Source of the DNA: Caballeronia grimmiae
GTDB lineage: Bacteria; Pseudomonadota; Gammaproteobacteria; Burkholderiales; Burkholderiaceae
Direction of reading: 5' to 3'
DNA: 64,000 bases
NCBI RefSeq assembly: GCF_000698555.1
Contig: NZ_JFHE01000017.1
Span: 57,092 to 121,091, forward strand
The translations under genes and the position numbers were made by a program. Each line of letters opens with the position of its first letter. Position 1 is the stretch's first letter. This document shows, one piece after another, positions 39,750 through 50,820 of the stretch. The notes beneath the pieces are model-generated. The model saw nothing but the letters and a program-made list of their open reading frames with translations. It made no database searches and was not told where the DNA came from.

Positions 39750-39755
39750 ATTATA
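39750..39755 (-). promoter_or_regulatory. Candidate ftsZ promoter (-10)
   Basis: On the minus strand TGAATATAAT gives a perfect -10 (39755-39750) in the ftsA-ftsZ gap, about 90 bases before ftsZ. The -35 region is poor. The TG two bases before the hexamer is near, but not at, the extended -10 position. Confidence 0.5.
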
Positions 39756-39803
39756 TTCACTGCTTACATAAATTTGTTCGTACTGCTGTGCTGCGCTCGG
39801 GCT

Positions 39804-41036
39804 TTAGAAGTTTCCGAGGAACCAGTCCTTCATTCGCGTGAGCACTTGCCCCATCGATCCGTTCTGCACCGCGACCTTGCGGCCGCGCATGCGCTGCGAG
39901 CGTCCTTCGGCGAGCAGGCCCATCGCGGTCGAGTAGCGCGGGTTGCGCACGACATCCGCGAGACCGCCTGCATACTCCGGCACGCCAATGCGCACCGGCT
40001 TCAGGAAGATGTCTTCGCCGAGTTCGACCATGCCGGGCATCATCGCCGCGCCGCCGGTCAGCACGACGCCGCTCGACAGCAGCTCTTCGTAGCCGGATTC
40101 GCGCACGACCTGCTGCACGAGCGAGAACAGTTCTTCGACGCGCGGCTCGACCACCGCCGCCAGCGCCTGGCGCGACAACGTGCGCGGACCGCGTTCGCCG
40201 AGGCCCGGCACTTCGATCATTTCGTCCGGATCGGCGAGCGCCTGCTTCGCGATGCCGTAGCTCACCTTGATGTCTTCCGCGTCGGGCGTCGGCGTGCGAA
40301 GCGCCATCGCGACGTCGCTCGTGATCTGGTCGCCGGCGATCGGAATCACCGCCGTATGACGGATCGCGCCTTCGCTGAAGATCGCGATATCGGTCGTGCC
40401 GCCGCCGATATCGACGAGCACGACGCCCAGTTCCTTCTCGTCCTCGGTCAGCACCGCGAGCGACGACGCAAGCGGTTGCAGAATGAGGTCGTTCACTTCG
40501 AGCCCGCAGCGGCGCACGCACTTGACGATGTTCTGCGCCGCGCTCACCGCGCCCGTGACGATATGCACCTTCACTTCGAGGCGGATGCCGCTCATGCCGA
40601 TCGGCTCGCGCACGTCCTCCTGCCCGTCGATGATGAATTCCTGCGTCAGGATATGCAGCACCTGCTGATCGGTCGGGATGTTGATGGCCTTCGCCGTCTC
40701 GATCACGCGCGCGACGTCGGTCTGCGTCACTTCCTTGTCCTTGATCGCGACCATCCCGCTCGAATTGAAGCTGCGGATGTGACTGCCCGCGATGCCGGTG
40801 AAGACGTTGGTGATCTTGCAATCCGCCATCAGCTCGGCTTCCTCGAGCGCGCGCTGAATGGACTGCACCGTGGCCTCGATATTGACCACGACGCCCTTCT
40901 TCAACCCCTTCGAGTCGCTCTGACCGAGTCCGATCACCTCGTAGTGGCCCTCGCCCTTCAATTCGGCGACGATCGCGACCACCTTCGACGTTCCGATGTC
41001 GAGGGAAACCAGCAGGTCTTTGTAGTCTTTGCTCAT
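39804..41036 (-). CDS. ftsA: Cell division protein FtsA
   Basis: This 410-residue actin-like ATPase tethers FtsZ to the membrane. It has the phosphate-binding start LLVSLDIGTSKVVAIV, the motif VVLVDIGGGTTDIAIF (phosphate 2), GVVLTGGAAMMPG (adenosine) and a C-terminal amphipathic helix with RMKDWFLGNF as the membrane target sequence. The frame is open further upstream, but ATG 41036 (MSKDYKDLL) matches the family. It is 26 bases after ftsQ. Confidence 0.97.
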   Translation of the reverse strand: MSKDYKDLLVSLDIGTSKVVAIVAELKGEGHYEVIGLGQSDSKGLKKGVVVNIEATVQSIQRALEEAELMADCKITNVFTGIAGSHIRSFNSSGMVAIKDKEVTQTDVARVIETAKAINIPTDQQVLHILTQEFIIDGQEDVREPIGMSGIRLEVKVHIVTGAVSAAQNIVKCVRRCGLEVNDLILQPLASSLAVLTEDEKELGVVLVDIGGGTTDIAIFSEGAIRHTAVIPIAGDQITSDVAMALRTPTPDAEDIKVSYGIAKQALADPDEMIEVPGLGERGPRTLSRQALAAVVEPRVEELFSLVQQVVRESGYEELLSSGVVLTGGAAMMPGMVELGEDIFLKPVRIGVPEYAGGLADVVRNPRYSTAMGLLAEGRSQRMRGRKVAVQNGSMGQVLTRMKDWFLGNF

Positions 41037-41062
41037 AGCGTGCTCATGCCTGTGATGTCTGC

Positions 41063-41815
41063 TTACTTCTTGGCCTTGTCGGTGTCGTTGATGAAGCGCA
41101 TGCTGGCGGCGCGTATCGCGAAGCCATTGGGGTAACGCAAATCCGCATATTCGATCTCCTTGCCCCACCGCCCCGTCACGGAGGGCCACGATGCGACGAA
41201 CCGCCTGGTGCGGTCATACAGCGTGTCCTGATTGCGCTCGCGGCCGAGCTCGATCTGCGTGCCGTTCGAGAGCTTGACCGTCCACGCGAAACGCGGCGAC
41301 AGCGTCACTTCCTCGGGCTGCGCATCGAGCGGCGCAAACCACTTCTGAAAATCGTGATAACGCGCGACGACTTCCTTCGCCGTGCCTTCCGGACCGTCGA
41401 ACGCGGGCAGGTCGTCGTCGAGCTCGCCCTGATTCGCGGTGAAAAGCTCGCCGTCGACGCTCACCAGTTGATCGTTGCCCCACGTGCCGAGCGGCTTGTA
41501 CTCCTCGAGCGTCACCGCGAGGGCGTTCGGCCATACGCGGCGCACGCTCGCATGACGCACCCACGGCATCTGTTCGAACGCGGTCCGCGCGGTATCGAGA
41601 TCGACGGTGAAGAAGTTGCCCTTCAAATGCCCGACCACGCTCGCACGCACCGTGGGCGTATTGATGTGCTGCGTGTCGCCGTCGATCTGAATTTCGCGCA
41701 GGCGGAACTCGGGACGCTGGATCGCCCATACGCCCGCGGCGCATAGCAGCATCAGCACGAGCATGGCGTGCAGCGCGCTGGCGGCCAGGTTCATCTGGCG
41801 AACGTTGTTCCACAT
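41063..41815 (-). CDS. ftsQ: Cell division protein FtsQ
   Basis: This 250-residue bitopic protein has a short cytoplasmic part, one span (about 13-33, SALHAMLVLMLLCAAGVWAI), a POTRA domain (FRLREIQIDGDTQHIN onward, about 37-105) and the periplasmic beta domain. FtsQ links early and late divisome proteins through FtsL and FtsB. It lies 34 bases after ddl in the cluster. Confidence 0.94.
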   Translation of the reverse strand: MWNNVRQMNLAASALHAMLVLMLLCAAGVWAIQRPEFRLREIQIDGDTQHINTPTVRASVVGHLKGNFFTVDLDTARTAFEQMPWVRHASVRRVWPNALAVTLEEYKPLGTWGNDQLVSVDGELFTANQGELDDDLPAFDGPEGTAKEVVARYHDFQKWFAPLDAQPEEVTLSPRFAWTVKLSNGTQIELGRERNQDTLYDRTRRFVASWPSVTGRWGKEIEYADLRYPNGFAIRAASMRFINDTDKAKK

Positions 41816-41849
41816 GGCTCGTGCTTCGTCTTGTTCCGTTGATCCTGCG

Positions 41850-42824
41850 TTAGCTCGTAAGCGTGAGCGACAACACCTTCACGACCAGGTCCTTGTAGCT
41901 GATGCCGACCGCCCGCGCGGCCTTCGGCGGCAGCGAGTGATCGGTCATGCCAGGCGCGGTGTTCACTTCGAGGAAGTACGGGTTGCCGTCCGCGTCCAGC
42001 ATGAAATCGGCGCGGCCCCAGTCGGTGCAGCCGAGCATGTCGAATGCGCGCTGCGTCAACTGCTTCATGCGCGTTTCCTCCGCGTCGGTCAGGCCGCAGG
42101 GAATCAGGTATTGCGTGTCGTCGGCGACGTACTTCGCGTGGTAGTCGTAGAACTCGCCCGCCGGAATGATCCGGATGACCGGCAAGTCGAGATCGCCCGC
42201 GATGCAGCACGTGTACTCGCCGCCGCCTTCGATGCTCTTCTCGACGATCACGATCTTGTCGAACTGCGCAGCCTGCTCCAGCGCCGGCACGAGCGACTCT
42301 GCGTTCTTCACCTTGATGACCGCGACGCTCGATCCTTCGCTCGCGGGCTTCACGAAGAGCGGCAGGCCGAGCCTGGCGATGATGTCCTGCGCGCGCGATG
42401 CATAGTCGTCGCCGCGCACGACGGTCTCGAACGGCGGCGTCGGGATGCCGGTCTGCTGCCACACGAGCTTCGTGCGCAGCTTGTCCATGCCGAGCGCGGA
42501 CCCGAGCACGCCGCTGCCGGTGTACCGGATGCCGTAGAAGTCCAGCGCGCCCTGCAACTGGCCGTTCTCGCCATAACCGCCGTGCAGCGCGATGAACGCG
42601 CGCTCGAAGCCCTCGGCTTTCAGATCGGAGAGCGGACGCTCGGCGGGATCGAACGGATGCGCGTCGACGCCGGCGTCCCGCAGTCCTTCGAGCACGAGCC
42701 GGCCCGAATTGAGCGAGACTTCGCGCTCCGCGGAATTTCCGCCGAGAAGCACGGCCACTTTGCCGAAGACTTTCGGATCGATGTTGTTCACTGTGTTGCT
42801 CATTGCGTCGCTCATTGCTGTCAT
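41850..42824 (-). CDS. ddl: D-alanine--D-alanine ligase
   Basis: This 324-residue ATP-grasp enzyme joins two D-alanines for MurF. Features include [19 protein letters not shown] near the start, [14 protein letters not shown], the grasp segment [11 protein letters not shown] and the C-terminal [13 protein letters not shown]. The ATG at 42824 overlaps the murC stop (TGATG) and is chosen for coupling, but no strong ribosome-binding site is seen; ATGs at 42815 and 42803 are also possible, the last giving [11 protein letters not shown]. The protein core is the same in each case. Confidence 0.95.
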   Translation of the reverse strand: MTAMSDAMSNTVNNIDPKVFGKVAVLLGGNSAEREVSLNSGRLVLEGLRDAGVDAHPFDPAERPLSDLKAEGFERAFIALHGGYGENGQLQGALDFYGIRYTGSGVLGSALGMDKLRTKLVWQQTGIPTPPFETVVRGDDYASRAQDIIARLGLPLFVKPASEGSSVAVIKVKNAESLVPALEQAAQFDKIVIVEKSIEGGGEYTCCIAGDLDLPVIRIIPAGEFYDYHAKYVADDTQYLIPCGLTDAEETRMKQLTQRAFDMLGCTDWGRADFMLDADGNPYFLEVNTAPGMTDHSLPPKAARAVGISYKDLVVKVLSLTLTS

Positions 42825-44218
42825 CACTGCGGCTGGCTCTGCGCGAGCCGCCCGCATACACCGCCGATGGAACCCGCGCCCATCGTGATTACTACATCGC
42901 CATTGCGCGCGATCGTCGTCAGCGCGTCGGGCACCTCGTCCACCGTTTCGACGAACACCGGCTCGATCTTCCCGGCGACGCGGATCGCACGCGCGAGCGC
43001 GCGGCCATCGGCGGCGACGATCGGCGCTTCGCCGGCTGCGTAGACATCGGTGAGGACGAGAGCGTCGACCGTCGAGAGCACCTTGACGAAGTCCTCGAAG
43101 CAGTCGCGCGTGCGCGTGTAGCGATGCGGCTGGAAGGCAAGCACGAGACGCCGGTCGGGAAATGCACCGCGCGCCGCCGCGACCGTCGCGGCCATTTCGA
43201 CCGGGTGATGACCGTAGTCGTCGATCAGCGTGTACGCGCCTTCGTTGTCAGTCGTCTTCACTTCGCCGTAGCGCTGGAAGCGCCGGCCGACACCGTTGAA
43301 GTCGGCGAGCGCCCTCTGGATATCGGCATCCGCAACTTCGAGTTCAGTCGCAATCGCGATGGCCGCGAGCGCGTTCTGCACGTTGTGCAGGCCGGGCAGG
43401 TTCAGCACGATATCGAGCGGCGGCGCGTCTTCGCGCATCGTCGTGAAATGCATGCGGCCGCCGCGCGCCTCGACGTTCACCGCGCGCACTTGCGCCTCCG
43501 CGCCGATGCCATAGCGGATGATCGGCTTCGACACGAACGGCAGGATTTCGCGCACGTTCGGGTCGTCGACGCACAGCACCGCGATGCCATAGAACGGCAG
43601 CCGGTGCGTGAACTCGATGAACGCCTGCTTGAGCCGCGCGAAGTCGTGGCCGTAGGTGTCCATGTGATCGGCGTCGATGTTCGTGATGACTTCGATCACC
43701 GGGAAAAGATTCAGGAACGACGCGTCCGATTCGTCCGCTTCGGCGACGATGAAATCGCCCGTGCCGAGCCGCGCGTTCGCGCCGGCGCTGATCAGCCGTC
43801 CGCCGATCACGAAGGTCGGATCGAGCCCGCCCGCGGCGAGCACGCTCGCGACGAGCGACGTGGTCGTGGTCTTGCCGTGCGTGCCGGCAATCGCGATGCC
43901 CTGCTTCAGGCGCATCAGTTCCGCGAGCATCACGGCGCGCGGCACGATCGGCACGCGGCGATGGCGCGCGGCGAGCACTTCGGGATTGTCGGGCCGCACG
44001 GCCGTCGATACGACGACCGCATTCGCGCCTTCGATGTTCTCTTCGCGATGACCGATCTCGACACGCGCGCCGAGCGCACGAAGCCGCTCCGTGACCGCGT
44101 TTTGCGCGAGGTCCGAACCGCTGACCTGATAACCGAGATTGAGCAGCACTTCAGCGATGCCGCTCATCCCCGCTCCGCCGATGCCGACGAAGTGAATGTG
44201 CTTGACGATATGTTTCAT
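42824..44218 (-). CDS. murC: UDP-N-acetylmuramate--L-alanine ligase
   Basis: This 464-residue Mur ligase adds the first amino acid, L-Ala, to UDP-MurNAc. The N-terminal Rossmann part begins [23 protein letters not shown], and the ATP-binding motif AGTHGKTTT lies at about 111-119. It starts 4 bases after murG ends and is coupled to ddl by a 1-base overlap. Confidence 0.97.
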   Translation of the reverse strand: MKHIVKHIHFVGIGGAGMSGIAEVLLNLGYQVSGSDLAQNAVTERLRALGARVEIGHREENIEGANAVVVSTAVRPDNPEVLAARHRRVPIVPRAVMLAELMRLKQGIAIAGTHGKTTTTSLVASVLAAGGLDPTFVIGGRLISAGANARLGTGDFIVAEADESDASFLNLFPVIEVITNIDADHMDTYGHDFARLKQAFIEFTHRLPFYGIAVLCVDDPNVREILPFVSKPIIRYGIGAEAQVRAVNVEARGGRMHFTTMREDAPPLDIVLNLPGLHNVQNALAAIAIATELEVADADIQRALADFNGVGRRFQRYGEVKTTDNEGAYTLIDDYGHHPVEMAATVAAARGAFPDRRLVLAFQPHRYTRTRDCFEDFVKVLSTVDALVLTDVYAAGEAPIVAADGRALARAIRVAGKIEPVFVETVDEVPDALTTIARNGDVVITMGAGSIGGVCGRLAQSQPQ

Positions 44219-44221
44219 GTC

Positions 44222-45340
44222 TTAATGTGCCTCCCGAGCTTGCGCGTTCAGACGCGCGCCGGCCACGTCGGCGCAGATGCTCGCGACCCGTTCGGTCGCG
44301 TCCGGCTTCGCCAGCGCGCGCGAGCGCACGGCCATTTCGGCGAGCGTCTCCCGCGACTGCGCACGCAACCAGCCGGCGAGCTTTTCCGCCGACAAATCGC
44401 GTTGTTGTATCAATTCAGCAGCGCCGTTCCTGGCGAGGAACGCGCCGTTGGTCGTCTGGTGATCGTCGACGGCGAACGGGAACGGCACGAAAAGCGCGGC
44501 CACGCCGACCGCCGCGATTTCCGAAACCGTCATCGCGCCCGAGCGGCAGATCACGAGATCGGCGGATGCGTAAGCACTTGCCATGTCCTCGATGAACGGC
44601 ACCAGTTGCAAGTCCTCACCGCGCGCCAAACCCGCCGCCGCGTAGTTCGCTTCCAATGCTTCGATGTGCTTTGCGCCCGCCTGATGCACGATGCGCGGAC
44701 GAACATCGGCGGGAAGCAACGCAAGCGCTTTCGGCACCGTTTCGTTCAGCGCGGCAGCGCCAAGACTTCCGCCGACCACGAGCACGTTCAGCTTTCCCGA
44801 GCGAGCGGCGTAGCGTTCTTTGGGCGGCAATGTCTCGTTAAGTTCCGCACGAATCGGATTGCCGGTCCATTCGGCATTCGGCAACGCATCGGGGAACGCG
44901 ACGAGCACCCGCTTCGCAAGATGCGCGAGTACCTTGTTTGCGAGGCCCGCGATCGAATTCTGTTCGTGCAGCACGAGCGGACAGCCCGCGAGCTTGGTCA
45001 TGACGCCCGCCGGGAACGTGATGTAGCCGCCCATGCCGAGCACGACGTCCGGCCTGACCTGGCGCAGCACGCGCAGACTTTGCGAACACGCGCGCAGCAG
45101 GTTCACGGGCAGCATCAGCTTGGTCTTGATGCCCTTGCCCCGCACACCGCCGAAGCGCACGGCTTCCATCGGAATGCCGTGCTTCGGGACGAGCGTCGCT
45201 TCCATGCCGCTCGCGTTGCCGAGCCACACGACGCGCCATCCGCGCGCCTGCATCCAGTGCGCGACGGCCAGCCCCGGAAACACGTGGCCGCCGGTGCCGC
45301 CGGCCATGACCATCAGCGTGCGGTTGTTCTGCGCGGTCAT
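44222..45340 (-). CDS. murG: UDP-GlcNAc:lipid I N-acetylglucosaminyltransferase
   Basis: This 372-residue GT-B enzyme makes lipid II at the inner face of the membrane. It has the glycine loop GGTGGH (14-19) and the UDP-GlcNAc motif [24 protein letters not shown]. Its ATG overlaps the ftsW stop by 4 bases. Confidence 0.97.
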   Translation of the reverse strand: MTAQNNRTLMVMAGGTGGHVFPGLAVAHWMQARGWRVVWLGNASGMEATLVPKHGIPMEAVRFGGVRGKGIKTKLMLPVNLLRACSQSLRVLRQVRPDVVLGMGGYITFPAGVMTKLAGCPLVLHEQNSIAGLANKVLAHLAKRVLVAFPDALPNAEWTGNPIRAELNETLPPKERYAARSGKLNVLVVGGSLGAAALNETVPKALALLPADVRPRIVHQAGAKHIEALEANYAAAGLARGEDLQLVPFIEDMASAYASADLVICRSGAMTVSEIAAVGVAALFVPFPFAVDDHQTTNGAFLARNGAAELIQQRDLSAEKLAGWLRAQSRETLAEMAVRSRALAKPDATERVASICADVAGARLNAQAREAH

Positions 45341-46635
45341 ACCTTTCCTCCGCGCATCAGGACGCGATTCTCATAGTCGACGCGCAGCAGTACCGCCAGC
45401 GCGACGCAGTTCAGCAAGATGCCCGAGCCGCCGTAGGAAACGAGCGGCAGCGTGAGACCTTTGGTCGGCAAGAGGCCTAGGTTCACGCCCATGTTGATGA
45501 AGGTCTGCGCGCCGAACCAGATGCCGACGCCCTTGGCCATCAGCCCCGCGAACGTGCGGTCGAGCGCGAGCGCCTGACGGCCGATTTCGAACGCGCGGCG
45601 CACGATCCAGTAGAACAGCAGAATGACGCAGATGACGCCGACGAAGCCCAGTTCTTCGCCGATCACCGCGAGGATGAAGTCGGTATGCGCTTCGGGCAGA
45701 TAGTTGAGCTTCTCGACACTGCCGCCCAGTCCGACGCCGAACCATTCGCCACGCCCGAATGCGATGAGCGAGTGCGTCAGTTGATACGCCTTGCCTTGCG
45801 CGTAACGGTCGTCCCACGGATCGAGATACGCGAAGATCCGCTCGCGACGCCACGGCGAGAGCCACACGAGCATCGCGAACGTGCCCACCGCCGTCAGCAC
45901 GAGGCCGCCGAACAGCTTGCCGTTCACGCCGCCGAGAAACAGCACGCCCATTGCGATCGCGGCGATCACCATGAACGCGCCCATGTCCGGTTCGAGCAGC
46001 AGCAGCGCGCCGACCGCGCCGACCGCGACGGCCATCGGCAGAAATCCCTTGCCGAAGCTATGCATGAACTCCTGCTTGCGGACCGTGTAGTTCGCGGCGT
46101 AAATCGTGACCGCGAGCTTCATGATCTCCGACGGCTGCATGTTCGAAATGCCGAGCGGAATCCAGCGGCGCGCGCCGTTCACGCCCTTGCCGATGTGCGG
46201 AATCAGCACGATGATCAATAGCACGAGCGCGAGCAGAAACAGCTTCGGCGCGTACTTCTCCCACGTCTTCACCGGAATCTTGAAGGCGATGACCGCGCCG
46301 ACGAGCGCCGTCGTGACCGACACGAGGTGACGCACGAGGAAGTGATAGTCGCGGTATTGCGCGTACTTCGGCGAATCGGGCATGGCGATCGACGCCGAAT
46401 ACACCATCACGATGCCGAGACCGAGCAGCGCGATCATCACCCACAGCAGCGAATAATCGTAGTCGAGCATGCGCGAGCGCGCGGGACGCACGCCGTTGAC
46501 CGCGCTCGAAATGCCGTCTGCGCTCTCCGTGCGGCGGACACGCGCGCTCGCGCCTGAAACTCCGGCGAGCGAGTCGTTCGCCACCGCGTTGCGCTGGCCG
46601 GTCAGTTTCGATCCGAAGCGTTCCGACCAGCTCAT
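45337..46635 (-). CDS. ftsW: Septal peptidoglycan glycosyltransferase FtsW
   Basis: This 432-residue SEDS-family protein has about ten membrane spans after a ~55-residue cytoplasmic N-terminus. SEDS features include GARRWIPLG, the SEDS aspartate region near the large periplasmic loop ([14 protein letters not shown]) and [18 protein letters not shown] near the C-terminus. It polymerises septal glycan together with FtsI. The N-terminus (residues 1-55) is Ser/Arg-rich and longer than in E. coli alignments I recall. It overlaps murD and murG by 4 bases each. Confidence 0.96.
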   Translation of the reverse strand: MSWSERFGSKLTGQRNAVANDSLAGVSGASARVRRTESADGISSAVNGVRPARSRMLDYDYSLLWVMIALLGLGIVMVYSASIAMPDSPKYAQYRDYHFLVRHLVSVTTALVGAVIAFKIPVKTWEKYAPKLFLLALVLLIIVLIPHIGKGVNGARRWIPLGISNMQPSEIMKLAVTIYAANYTVRKQEFMHSFGKGFLPMAVAVGAVGALLLLEPDMGAFMVIAAIAMGVLFLGGVNGKLFGGLVLTAVGTFAMLVWLSPWRRERIFAYLDPWDDRYAQGKAYQLTHSLIAFGRGEWFGVGLGGSVEKLNYLPEAHTDFILAVIGEELGFVGVICVILLFYWIVRRAFEIGRQALALDRTFAGLMAKGVGIWFGAQTFINMGVNLGLLPTKGLTLPLVSYGGSGILLNCVALAVLLRVDYENRVLMRGGKV

Positions 46636-48143
46636 AGCATCACTCCCCGCGCTGCGGCGATTTCTTCGACCGCGCCGCGAAACACGTCGGCGCGGTGTGC
46701 ATAGTTCCTGAACATGTCGAGGCTCGCGCAGGCGGGCGAGAGCAACACGGCGTCGCCGGCCTCCGCGATGCGCGCGGCCGCGTGCGTCGCGGCTTCGAGC
46801 GTCGCGTGATCTTCGAGCGCGACGCCCGTCGATGCGAGCGTCTCGCGAATGCGCGGCGCGTCACGGCCGATCAGCATCACCGCGCGAGCCCAGCGCGCGA
46901 CCGGCGCTTCGAGCGGCGAGAAGTCCTGGCCCTTGCCATCGCCGCCGGCGATCAGCACGACGCGCTGCGCGAGGCCATCGAGCGCGGCGACCGTTGCGCC
47001 GACGTTGGTGCCCTTGCTGTCGTCGACGTAATCGACGCCATCGATCTGAGCGATCACTTCCACGCGATGCGGCTCGCCCCGGTACTCACGCAGGCCGTGC
47101 AGCAACGCGGCGAGCGGCAGGTCGATGGCGCGCGCGAGCGCCAGCGCGGCGAGCGCGTTGGCGGCGTTATGCAGGCCACGAATGCGCAGCGCATCGGACG
47201 GCATGAGGCGCTTGGCGACGACGTTCGGCGCGGCCGCCTCCTGCTTGCGACGGCGCGATGTCGCCGGTTCGGTGGCCGCGTCGCGATCGATGCCTTGCGC
47301 GAGCCACGCGATGCCGTTGTCGCGCAGCAAGCCGTAGTCGCCGAGAGCCGACGGTTCATCGAGGCCGAAGGTCACGACGCGGCCCGGCGCAACGTTGGCC
47401 GCGAGCGCCATCGTGCGCGCGTCGTCGCGATTCAGCACGCGTGTGGTGCGCGGGCCGAAGATACGGCCCTTCGCGGCGGCGTAGGCATCGAGGCCGCCGT
47501 GCCAGTCGAGATGATCCTGCGTGATGTTGAGCACCGCGGCGGCATCCGGCTCGAAGGTATGCGCGGTTTCAAGCTGGAAGCTCGACAACTCGAGCACCCA
47601 CACATCGGGCAATGCGGTTTGATCGATGGCTTCCGCGAGCTTGTCGAGCATCGCCGGGCTGATGTTGCCCGCCACTGCAACGCGCTTGCCCGCGCGCTCG
47701 CACAGAAGACCGGTGAGCGCGGTCGTCGTGGTCTTGCCGTTCGTGCCGGTGATCGCGAGCACCTTCGGCTGATAGCCGTTCACGGCGAGTCCCGCGAGCG
47801 CCTGCGCGAAGAGTTCCAGTTCGCCCCATACGGGGATGCCGCGTTCTTTCGCCGCGGCGACGAGCGGCGCGAGATCCGGCGCGAGCGGCGACAGACCCGG
47901 GCTCACGGCGACGAGTTCGATACCGCCGTCGAGCAGTTCGGTCGTGAACGCGCCGCCGACGAAGTCCGCATCGATGTTATGGATGACGAGCTCGGACAGG
48001 TTCGGCGGATTCTCGCGCGTGTCGGCGATCCGCAGGCGGCAGCCGTGCCTGGCGCACCAACGCGCCATCGCGAGGCCGGATTCACCGAGCCCCAGCACGA
48101 GCACCATCGGACTTTGCCGACCGGAAAACTTCTCGCCAAACAT
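46632..48143 (-). CDS. murD: UDP-MurNAc-L-alanine--D-glutamate ligase
   Basis: This 503-residue Mur ligase adds D-Glu. It has the N-terminal motif [16 protein letters not shown] and the ATP motif [10 protein letters not shown] (131-140). It is longer than E. coli MurD (438 residues), mainly because of an insert at about 285-310 containing a low-complexity basic patch ([12 protein letters not shown]). The C-terminal domain has [10 protein letters not shown]. It is coupled to ftsW and lies 53 bases after mraY. Confidence 0.96.
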   Translation of the reverse strand: MFGEKFSGRQSPMVLVLGLGESGLAMARWCARHGCRLRIADTRENPPNLSELVIHNIDADFVGGAFTTELLDGGIELVAVSPGLSPLAPDLAPLVAAAKERGIPVWGELELFAQALAGLAVNGYQPKVLAITGTNGKTTTTALTGLLCERAGKRVAVAGNISPAMLDKLAEAIDQTALPDVWVLELSSFQLETAHTFEPDAAAVLNITQDHLDWHGGLDAYAAAKGRIFGPRTTRVLNRDDARTMALAANVAPGRVVTFGLDEPSALGDYGLLRDNGIAWLAQGIDRDAATEPATSRRRKQEAAAPNVVAKRLMPSDALRIRGLHNAANALAALALARAIDLPLAALLHGLREYRGEPHRVEVIAQIDGVDYVDDSKGTNVGATVAALDGLAQRVVLIAGGDGKGQDFSPLEAPVARWARAVMLIGRDAPRIRETLASTGVALEDHATLEAATHAAARIAEAGDAVLLSPACASLDMFRNYAHRADVFRGAVEEIAAARGVML

Positions 48144-48196
48144 CGCTTTACCTTTGATCTAAACCAGAGACAGATGAACCTTCGGGTGCCCGGGAA

Positions 48197-49366
48197 TCAA
48201 CGCAGCTTCAACGTCGACAAGCCAAACAGACACAACATCAACGTGATGATCCAGAACCGCACGACCACTTGCGTTTCCGTCCAGCCGGACAGTTCGTAGT
48301 GGTGATGCAGCGGCGCCATCTTGAAGAAGCGGCGGCCCTCGCCATAACGGCGCTTCGTGAACTTGAACCAGAAGACTTGCAGCATCACGGAAAGCGTTTC
48401 CGCGACGAAGATGCCGCCCATGATGAACAGCACGATTTCCTGACGCACGATCACCGCGATGGTCCCGAGCGCGCCGCCGAGCGCGAGCGCGCCGACATCG
48501 CCCATGAAGACCTGCGCGGGGTGCGTGTTGTACCAGAGGAACGCGAGGCCCGCGCCGCCCATCGCCGAACAGAAGATCAGCAGTTCGCCCGCGCCGGGAA
48601 TGTGCGGGAACAGCAGGTACTTCGAATAGACCGAGCTGCCCATCACGTAGGCAAACGCGCCGAGCGACGCGCCCACGAGCACGACCGGCATGATGACAAG
48701 ACCGTCGAGGCCATCGGTGAGATTGACTGCGTTGCTCGACCCGACGATCACGAAGTACGTCATCGCGATGAAGCCCCACACGCCGAGCGGATACGTGATC
48801 GACTTGAGGAAGGGCAGCATCAGGTCGGCGCGTGCGGGCAGGCCCATCGAGAGGCCGCTGCGCACCCACGCCATGAAGAGATCGAACACGCGCGCGTTGT
48901 TCGCTTCCGACACGCTGAACGCGAGATAGACCGCGGCGAAAATGCCGATCACCGATTGCCAGAAATACTTCTCGCGCGACGACATGCCGCGCGGGTCCTT
49001 GTGCACGACCTTGCGATAGTCGTCCACCCAGCCGATCACGCCAAAGCCGAACGTGACGAGCATCACGATCCACACGAAGCGATTCGTGAGATCGGCCCAC
49101 AGCAGCGTGGACACCGCAATGCCGATGAGAATGAGCACGCCGCCCATCGTCGGCGTGCCGGACTTGACGAGGTGCGTCTGCGGGCCGTCCTTGCGCACGG
49201 CCTGGCCGACTTTCATCGCGGTCAGTTTGCGGATCACCCACGGGCCGCAGACGAGACCGATCAACAACGCCGTCGCCGTGGCTCCCACGGCGCGGAAAGT
49301 AATGTAGGTGAACACGCGCATGAAGCTGGCGTCATTCTGAAGCCATTGCGCGAGTGCGAGTAGCAT
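48197..49366 (-). CDS. mraY: Phospho-N-acetylmuramoyl-pentapeptide transferase
   Basis: This 389-residue membrane enzyme with about ten spans transfers phospho-MurNAc-pentapeptide to undecaprenyl phosphate, making lipid I. It has the family motifs KSGTPTMGG near residue 70, NLTDGLDGL with catalytic aspartates, and a C-terminal [11 protein letters not shown] loop. It is about 30 residues longer than E. coli MraY (360) because of an extra loop (about 180-215). It lies between murF and murD in the cluster. Confidence 0.97.
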   Translation of the reverse strand: MLLALAQWLQNDASFMRVFTYITFRAVGATATALLIGLVCGPWVIRKLTAMKVGQAVRKDGPQTHLVKSGTPTMGGVLILIGIAVSTLLWADLTNRFVWIVMLVTFGFGVIGWVDDYRKVVHKDPRGMSSREKYFWQSVIGIFAAVYLAFSVSEANNARVFDLFMAWVRSGLSMGLPARADLMLPFLKSITYPLGVWGFIAMTYFVIVGSSNAVNLTDGLDGLVIMPVVLVGASLGAFAYVMGSSVYSKYLLFPHIPGAGELLIFCSAMGGAGLAFLWYNTHPAQVFMGDVGALALGGALGTIAVIVRQEIVLFIMGGIFVAETLSVMLQVFWFKFTKRRYGEGRRFFKMAPLHHHYELSGWTETQVVVRFWIITLMLCLFGLSTLKLR

Positions 49367-49389
49367 GCTGGGCCTTCTCTTTCAGTGAG

Positions 49390-50820
49390 TCAGTGTGCTG
49401 CGGGCGCGGCGCCCGAAGCGGGTTGTTGTGGGCTCGTGAGGGCGTCAACCACGCGTTCCATCTTCATGAAACGCGAGCCTTTCGCGAGATACGTTGCGCC
49501 AGGTCCGAACCCGGCTTGTTCGAGTGCTTCGAGCAGTGCGCCGACATCGTCGAAATGCGCGCCGGTCTGCTTCGATGCCGTTGCGTTGAATGCGTTCACT
49601 GAATCGCGGCTGGCGTCGCCGAGCGCGAAGAGCGCATCGATGCCGCGTTGCGCCGCGTAAGCGCCGACTTCGCGATGAAACGCCGGCCCTTCTTCACCGA
49701 CTTCGCCCATGTCGCCCATCACGAGCACGCGCGGCGATGGCTGCGCGGCGAGCACGTCGATGGCTGCGCGCATGGAATCGGGATTGGAGTTGTACGTATC
49801 GTCGATGACCGTCGCGCCGTTCAGCGCGCCGATCAGCGCGCGCTTGACCTGCAAGCGGCCCTTCACCGGCTGGAACGCTTCGAGGCCGCGCCTGATCGCG
49901 TCGAGCGAAACGCCGGCGGCAAGCGCCGCAGCCGTTGCCGCGAGCGCGTTGCGCGCGTTGTGCTCGCCGAGCACCGCCAGCGTCACGTCGATCGCGCCTT
50001 GCGGCGAGCGCACGTGCACCGTCGTCCCGCTGACCGTCCCGGTGACGGCGGCCATCGATTTGTCGCCGGTGAGCGCGAAGTCCATGATCGGATTGCCGGT
50101 CGCGGCGACGCGCCAGATGCTCGCGTAATGGTCGTCGGCGGGAAACACGGCCGTGCCGGTTTCGCCGAGCGCATGGATGACGGAAGCGTGTTCGAGCGCG
50201 ACCGCTTCGACCGTCGCCATGAATTCCTGATGCTCGCGCTGCGCGTTGTTGACGACCGCGACGGTCGGCGCCGCGATCTTGCCAAGCTCGGCCGTTTCGC
50301 CCGGATGATTCATGCCCAGCTCGACCACCGCCAGCTCGTGCGCCGCGCTCAGGCGAAACAGCGTGAGCGGCAAGCCGATGTCGTTATTGAAGTTGCCCGC
50401 CGTCGCGAGACGCGCTTGTTCGCCGACAGCCGCCGCGAAGATCGACGCGATCATTTCCTTGACCGTCGTCTTGCCGTTGCTGCCCGTGACGGCGACCAGC
50501 GGCATCGTGTAGCGCTTGCGCCAGCCGTGCGCCAACGCACCGAGCGCCGCGCGCGTGTCCTTTACCTTGATGACAGGAAGCGGCCAGGCATCCGAATTGC
50601 GCAACTCGCGCGAAACGAGCGCCGCAGCCGCGCCGCTCTTCGCAACCTGATCCAGGAAATCATGCGCATCGAAGCGATCGCCCTTCACCGCGACGAAAAG
50701 ATCGCCCGCCTGAATGGCGCGGCTATCCGTCACGACGCGTTCGATCGCAATGCTTTCATCGCCGATGAGCGACGCGCCGGGAATCAGCGCGGCGGCTTCG
50801 CGCAAGCTGAACATGGTCAT
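49390..50820 (-). CDS. murF: UDP-MurNAc-tripeptide--D-alanyl-D-alanine ligase
   Basis: This 476-residue Mur ligase adds D-Ala-D-Ala to the tripeptide precursor. It has the N-terminal VVTDSRAIQAGDLFVAVKG region and the ATP motif TGSNGKTT (112-119). Its start overlaps the murE stop by 4 bases (ATGA), so the two are coupled; mraY follows 23 bases later. Confidence 0.97.
   Translation of the reverse strand: MTMFSLREAAALIPGASLIGDESIAIERVVTDSRAIQAGDLFVAVKGDRFDAHDFLDQVAKSGAAAALVSRELRNSDAWPLPVIKVKDTRAALGALAHGWRKRYTMPLVAVTGSNGKTTVKEMIASIFAAAVGEQARLATAGNFNNDIGLPLTLFRLSAAHELAVVELGMNHPGETAELGKIAAPTVAVVNNAQREHQEFMATVEAVALEHASVIHALGETGTAVFPADDHYASIWRVAATGNPIMDFALTGDKSMAAVTGTVSGTTVHVRSPQGAIDVTLAVLGEHNARNALAATAAALAAGVSLDAIRRGLEAFQPVKGRLQVKRALIGALNGATVIDDTYNSNPDSMRAAIDVLAAQPSPRVLVMGDMGEVGEEGPAFHREVGAYAAQRGIDALFALGDASRDSVNAFNATASKQTGAHFDDVGALLEALEQAGFGPGATYLAKGSRFMKMERVVDALTSPQQPASGAAPAAH

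Noticed and set aside
42803..45376. An 857-codon plus-strand open frame opposite murC and murG
   Set aside because: It spans two well-identified genes on the other strand and has low-complexity Arg/His-rich content.
46695..48299. A 534-codon plus-strand open frame opposite murD
   Set aside because: Antisense shadow of murD with no family resemblance.
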